From the NCBI GenBank assembly GCA_016946835.1, contig JACVTC010000025.1:1277501-1300000 (forward strand): 22,500 bases of DNA, read 5' to 3'. This DNA is from Neocallimastix lanati (nom. inval.). Its lineage: Eukaryota > Neocallimastigomycota > Neocallimastigomycetes > Neocallimastigales > Neocallimastigaceae. The position numbers and the translations under genes are program-made. The notes under the pieces were generated by a model. The model had not been told where the DNA came from and did not search any database. It was given only the letters and a program-made list of their open reading frames with translations. Shown here piece after piece: positions 18,038 through 22,500 of this stretch. Every line of letters starts with the position of its first letter. Position 1 is the first letter of the stretch.

Positions 18038-21000
18038 TATATAAATCAAGAGTTTGTTCAACTGTAATATTTATATTGTGTAATTCATCCATTTCGTCAT
18101 CAAACCTGGATTCATTTTCTGGTTCGTAGCTCCAGAGGTCATCTTGATATCTTAATATATCAATTAGATTCCATTCAAATCTTTTAAATTGCTCACTGAT
18201 AAGGAATCTTGAAATAAATTTTCGAAGGCCTTGCTTAAAATCATCTCGGGTAATTAAAAGAGATTCCCTTCTGAAATGTTCATGTATCTCGTTTAATTGA
18301 TCGGATTCTAATTCAGCATAAACATTAATATGTTGATCAATTTCTTTTAATTCTTTTTGATCTAAAGTCGTGTTCCGGGGGACTTCTTTTATTATTTTTT
18401 CACTATGAATCTCTTCAATATACTCATACAGCCCAATTAATTTTTTCATCTTGATTCGTTTTAACGGGGAATTATGAATTTTGCGGATGAATGGAGTATC
18501 GAGGGTAATGATTCCTTTCGGCATTTTAAGAATCTCACTTAATAATGTTTCCTCACCGGTGATATTTCTGTCCCTTGTGAAGTAAAGAATTAATAACTGT
18601 AAATTAGAGAGGACTACCTTGTAATCTATGGTGTCACATACATAGGAAATCGTGAACTTTTCTTTATTTGATAAAGCAGCGTCATTCGTATTCGTTTCTT
18701 GATAGTTCGAGAGAAGACTACCATGTTTAGTAAAGCCTTCAGAAGAATAATACATAAATTCCTTTTCATCCAATGAGAGCTTCTTCTTATTGGAGAGAAG
18801 TAATTTTTGAAGTTCATTTTCAATAGCGTCGACGTCAAAAAGAATTCTCTTACGATTTAAACCATCCAGCTCTTCCTTTTCAATATGTGAATTTCTCACC
18901 GAAAACGTATAAATAATATCTCTGAAGGAGTTAAAGAGAGGACTTTTTATTTTTTGAGAAACGATCTCGTGTTGATCCGCATTTTGAATTTTAATTTCTT
19001 CTGGAGGAGGACTAGAAAACCGTTGATTGGAAGGATGGTGAGGGACGTGATGTAACGATTGTAAGAATTCGTTTTGATAGATCAAAATATTGTTATAGTA
19101 CGATGCAATATATTTACCATAATCATCTTCAACATCATCATTGAGGAGATAGGCTAAGCTATCTTTTTCAGTAATATTTTTAGGGGGTAGTTGACCGTGG
19201 CAATCATAATTAGAGAGTTGCTTATATACCTTCGCCCATCCCTTCTTAAAATCCTTAAATAAAATTTTCATTTGATAATCTTTGACCAATTCATCTTCAA
19301 TCAGTATTGCTTTTGCTTCCTTTCTTGAAATCTTATTTTTATATTTAGTGACAGCATAGGTAATCAATGGATTAATTTTTTCAAAAGTTTCGTTAAATTC
19401 CAGAGGATTACCTTCGGTTGAGTTGAAAGCACTCAAATAATTGGTAATCATGGGATATTTTTCTTTACGACCAGGGACGGATTTAAAGAATTCATCAAAA
19501 TTTTCGTTGGTGGGATAGTCGACCACCATAAAATATGAAATTAATGGATAGAATTTTTGAGGGAGTTCACGAAGCGAACAGGTTTCTTCCAATATCGATT
19601 TCATGGTATTCTCTTTATTTTGAAGCATCATCGTATTGTATTCCACATAGGTTTTAAAGTTGCTTTCATAGTTGGAGATAGAAGTTTCAATGATACGATC
19701 GCATAACGATTCAAAATTTTCTCTTTCGATGGGATCGTGGCAATTTTTATCATTTTCAATAATTAGTTGAGCTAACTCCGGAATAATACTGTTTAAGAAG
19801 CACTGAATATTGGTAACTCCCCGCTTATTTAATTCATGATTCATTACATCCCAAAGATCGGTTAATACGGATAAGATAGATTTGTATTGGTTGTGATCAT
19901 CAGCATCTAGGTAATAAAAGTCATTCAAATCTAAGAACGATAAATATCCTAATTTTTCATCCGTATATATACAAGAAAAGAAAATGAAATTTAAGATTCG
20001 GTAGGTGACGTGACTCATATTTCTTACGGTTCTTTTTTCATTAAGGAAAAATGTTCGTTGAACTCTTTTAAATCCGGAATATTGTTTTTTCTTTTCATTT
20101 TCCACTTTTTCCATTAAATTGTTCAAAAATATATGTGGAACTGAAAACATACCTGAATAACGATCATTTTTTTTAAAGCTTTCACTCAAATATATTCTGT
20201 AATGATTAGGTCGCTCAATAAGTTTATGACCTGTACCTCCTATTGGCAGACCACACACGGAGCATGTTAAGATCACGGTAGGAAATCCACATTTACTAAT
20301 GGTATACCAGTTATTACAACTACACATATAGACGGCATCACGTCCTCCATTTTGTAAGTATTCATAAATTTCATATCCTGATTTTATTAATAAGGAATTA
20401 TTGGATCCCTCACCTGGTATATACGTATTTTTGAGGTGTTCTTTCGTGTTGGGGGAAAGAAAACTTGAAAAAACAGAATCTGGACGAGAAAATGAGCATA
20501 TTAATGAGAATTTATGAGCGTAAAGAAGCATTTCATTGGTGAGTGGACTCAATAACTTCAGGGAGTTTAATTGATTTTGGAGAGAAGTATTATTGAAATA
20601 GATATTTAAAATTCTTTTGGAAAGATTGGAGAGATGGAGTTGATTTTCAATCTTAACTAAGAAGTGGGATAACTTCTGAAAATGAAGAGGGTTAAAATGA
20701 TTTCTTACTTGAGATATTTCTTCATTGATAATGACATCATAAAATATTAAAAATTTTTTTACACTATCCTCGTCTGGACGATCTTCATTTATCAGAGCAA
20801 TTATTTCATCTACGGAAGCAAAGTTATTATTTTTTACATGAACGTACATTTCCTTTAGGCGTCGGTAATCATTTATGGAATTATTTTGAAGGAAGAAGTA
20901 ACTCAATGAAGATTCCGTGGTATCATTAAAACTGAAATCATTAATAAAGAGTTGCTTTCTCTTTATGAAATCAAGGAACATACTATAATTACCGATAAAG

Positions 21001-22500
21001 AGTTGGTTTAAAACCTTAAGGATATACAATTTGATAACGTTTTTAAATTCATTTGATAGATTTTGGATTCTAAAAATTTCATTGATAAGCAATTCACTTT
21101 CTTCTTCTTCCTCTTGATGATAAAGGTAATCACTGAGGTAAAAACAATAATATTTAATAAAGGAGAGGCAATACAATATACTCAATTTATTATTTTTAGT
21201 GATGGTACAACCTTCTCTTTGAATAAATTCAACACATTTTTGGAATATTTTTAAGGACTGACCTGAAAGCATTTTTTCCAAGATCACTTGATTTGAATTT
21301 GAAATAAATTTTTTGTTGGAATGATCCCGTATCGCAGATTTTATGGCTTCGAAATAATTTACAAAATTTTTATCAAATACAAATAAAAGGATTTCATCTA
21401 AATTGGTATTCCTTATACTATTTAATTTTCTAATGACTGAATTGAATTTTTCACGTTCCATTTCTGATAAAAATGAAATTCCTGTAGTCCTGTCCATATC
21501 ATTTTCTTCATCCTCAATTTCAGAATAATAATCATTCCATCGGTAATCATAACGACGACTCAATTCATCCCTTTCCTGTAATATTTGTGGGCATAAGTGA
21601 AACCTAGTAAAATAATTTTCAAAGAGTTGCTTCGACTTCGATAATAATGAATTGTCGGAACATAAAATATCCAAAGCGGCTACCTTCATACATCGATCAC
21701 CTTTAGCCTTTGTCATTTTTTCACTTAATAATTTTATCACTAGATCGGAATAATTAGCTTCTTTGGAAAAATTATCCCTTAAAAAGTTATATTCATCTTC
21801 AATAATTTCATTGGTAATATCAAGTTCAAAAATTCCGTAATCCGCTTTTTCACCTAGGGTAAGAGCCTTATTTTCATTTCCTAGTATATCATAATAATCC
21901 TGAAAACTATTCTTCCACTTAATTCTATTCCTACTGAAACTATCAAAAATCAATAGTAAATGATTTAAATATACCGTTTGTCTCAAATGTAGATTTAAGT
22001 CATAATCAATTTTCATTGTACCTTCTGAAAATGTTTTGATTTCTGCCATTATTTCTCTAAGTTTCTTGTATTTCATGTCATTGAAGCTTATTTGGAGAGT
22101 AAGAATACAGTAGAGGATAGATTCAAATAGATTATAAGGAATATCATTTGCATAGGCGCTATTTCTACTCACTATATTCTTATTATTATGGATGATATCT
22201 TCATATTGAAATTTCTTGGAATGAAAGGTTAAAATAAAAGAATCCATGAAGTCATCGATATGCGACATCATAAAAATTACAAATTTATAGGCAAAAATGA
22301 TATATTCGCTATATGATTCAAGATATAATATGAATTTATAAAAATTATCGATGGAAAGATCAGTTTCGCCTTCTCCTTCTTCCTCTTCTTTTTCTTCTTC
22401 TTCTTCTTCATTCATCCTTTCATTTTTATTATTATTCGAAACTATTAATTTTTTCAAGGAGTTGAAAAAACGTAAACTTTCGTTGGAATAGGCCACATTA
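18027..22500 (-). CDS. RNF213-like giant protein, C-terminal part (5'-partial)
   Basis: About 1490 codons are open with no intron to the right window edge. The in-frame triplets at the edge are AAT then GTG (22494-22496), so no true start is present and the gene continues beyond the window. Numbering from that GTG, residues 28-46 are an acidic Glu tract and 725-757 form an RZ-type zinc finger: C725-x-C727, C736-G, C745-x2-C748, then PIGGTGHKL ending in H757. About 730 mostly helical residues follow, as in the C-terminal domain of RNF213. In RNF213 the RZ finger carries ubiquitin-ligase activity downstream of an AAA+ motor; that motor would lie outside this window. No RING-like Cys/His cluster is seen in residues 1-720. 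The position normally His in the finger is Asn729. The protein is probably a cytosolic RZ-type ubiquitin ligase; a ZNFX1-type or degenerate relative is the alternative. Confidence 0.75.

Noticed and set aside
18626-21254. Short open frames inside the RNF213-like gene (18626-18838 minus, 21063-21254 plus)
   Set aside because: Out-of-phase shadows of a long, clearly coding frame.
22494-22496. Start codon of the RNF213-like gene at 22496
   Set aside because: The triplet is GTG, and the frame stays open to the window edge (AAT before it). The protein family is far larger, so this is an internal codon.

Overview
The window is eukaryotic, nuclear and extremely AT-rich. Intergenic DNA is almost entirely A/T homopolymers, (AT)n and TTATTAT-type arrays, while the two protein families present are intron-free and clearly richer in G+C. 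Long A/T runs, a large ankyrin-repeat protein duplicated in direct orientation, a LINE copy with an Asn/Ser-rich insertion and a huge RZ-finger protein best fit an anaerobic gut fungus (Neocallimastigomycota). That assignment is an inference from composition and gene style; a dictyostelid or another AT-rich early-branching lineage cannot be excluded from this sequence alone.

Layout. 1-463: heptamer satellite. 764-1221 (minus): a sharply bounded, GC-richer element with a tRNA-like head carrying near-perfect A and B boxes, then about 370 nt of structured sequence with no ORF seen, ending in a T-run. It reads as a Pol III transcription unit: a tRNA-headed ncRNA or a SINE. 1306-1465: a 16-bp minisatellite. 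About 2207-2847 (plus): a frameshifted copia-type gag relic. 3088-3207: a small inverted-repeat element. 3257-3410: more TTATTAT-type repeat.

3470-8275 and 12107-16906 are two direct copies of a segment of about 4.8 kb. Each holds one minus-strand ankyrin-repeat gene plus its upstream flank. The left copy (3609-6974) is an intact 1121-aa reading frame. The right copy (12255-15620) carries four small frameshifts and looks like a pseudogene, though homopolymer sequencing error is a live alternative for some of them. Divergence between the copies is patchy: about 1% over long stretches, with short blocks almost completely rewritten, which suggests gene conversion within a larger paralogue family. 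Between the copies lies a broken LINE (8571-11620, minus) with a 44-nt A-tail, a polyadenylation signal and a candidate 11-bp target-site duplication.

18027-22500 (minus) is the C-terminal part of a giant protein whose N-terminus lies outside the window. It has an RZ-type zinc finger of the RNF213/ZNFX1 kind followed by a C-terminal region of about 730 residues, the position expected for an RNF213-like ubiquitin ligase. No RING finger is visible in the roughly 720 residues before the RZ finger, and the RZ finger lacks the usual His ligand.

No operon-like organisation is implied. The ankyrin genes and the RNF213-like gene lie on the same strand but are separated by long AT-rich spacers.
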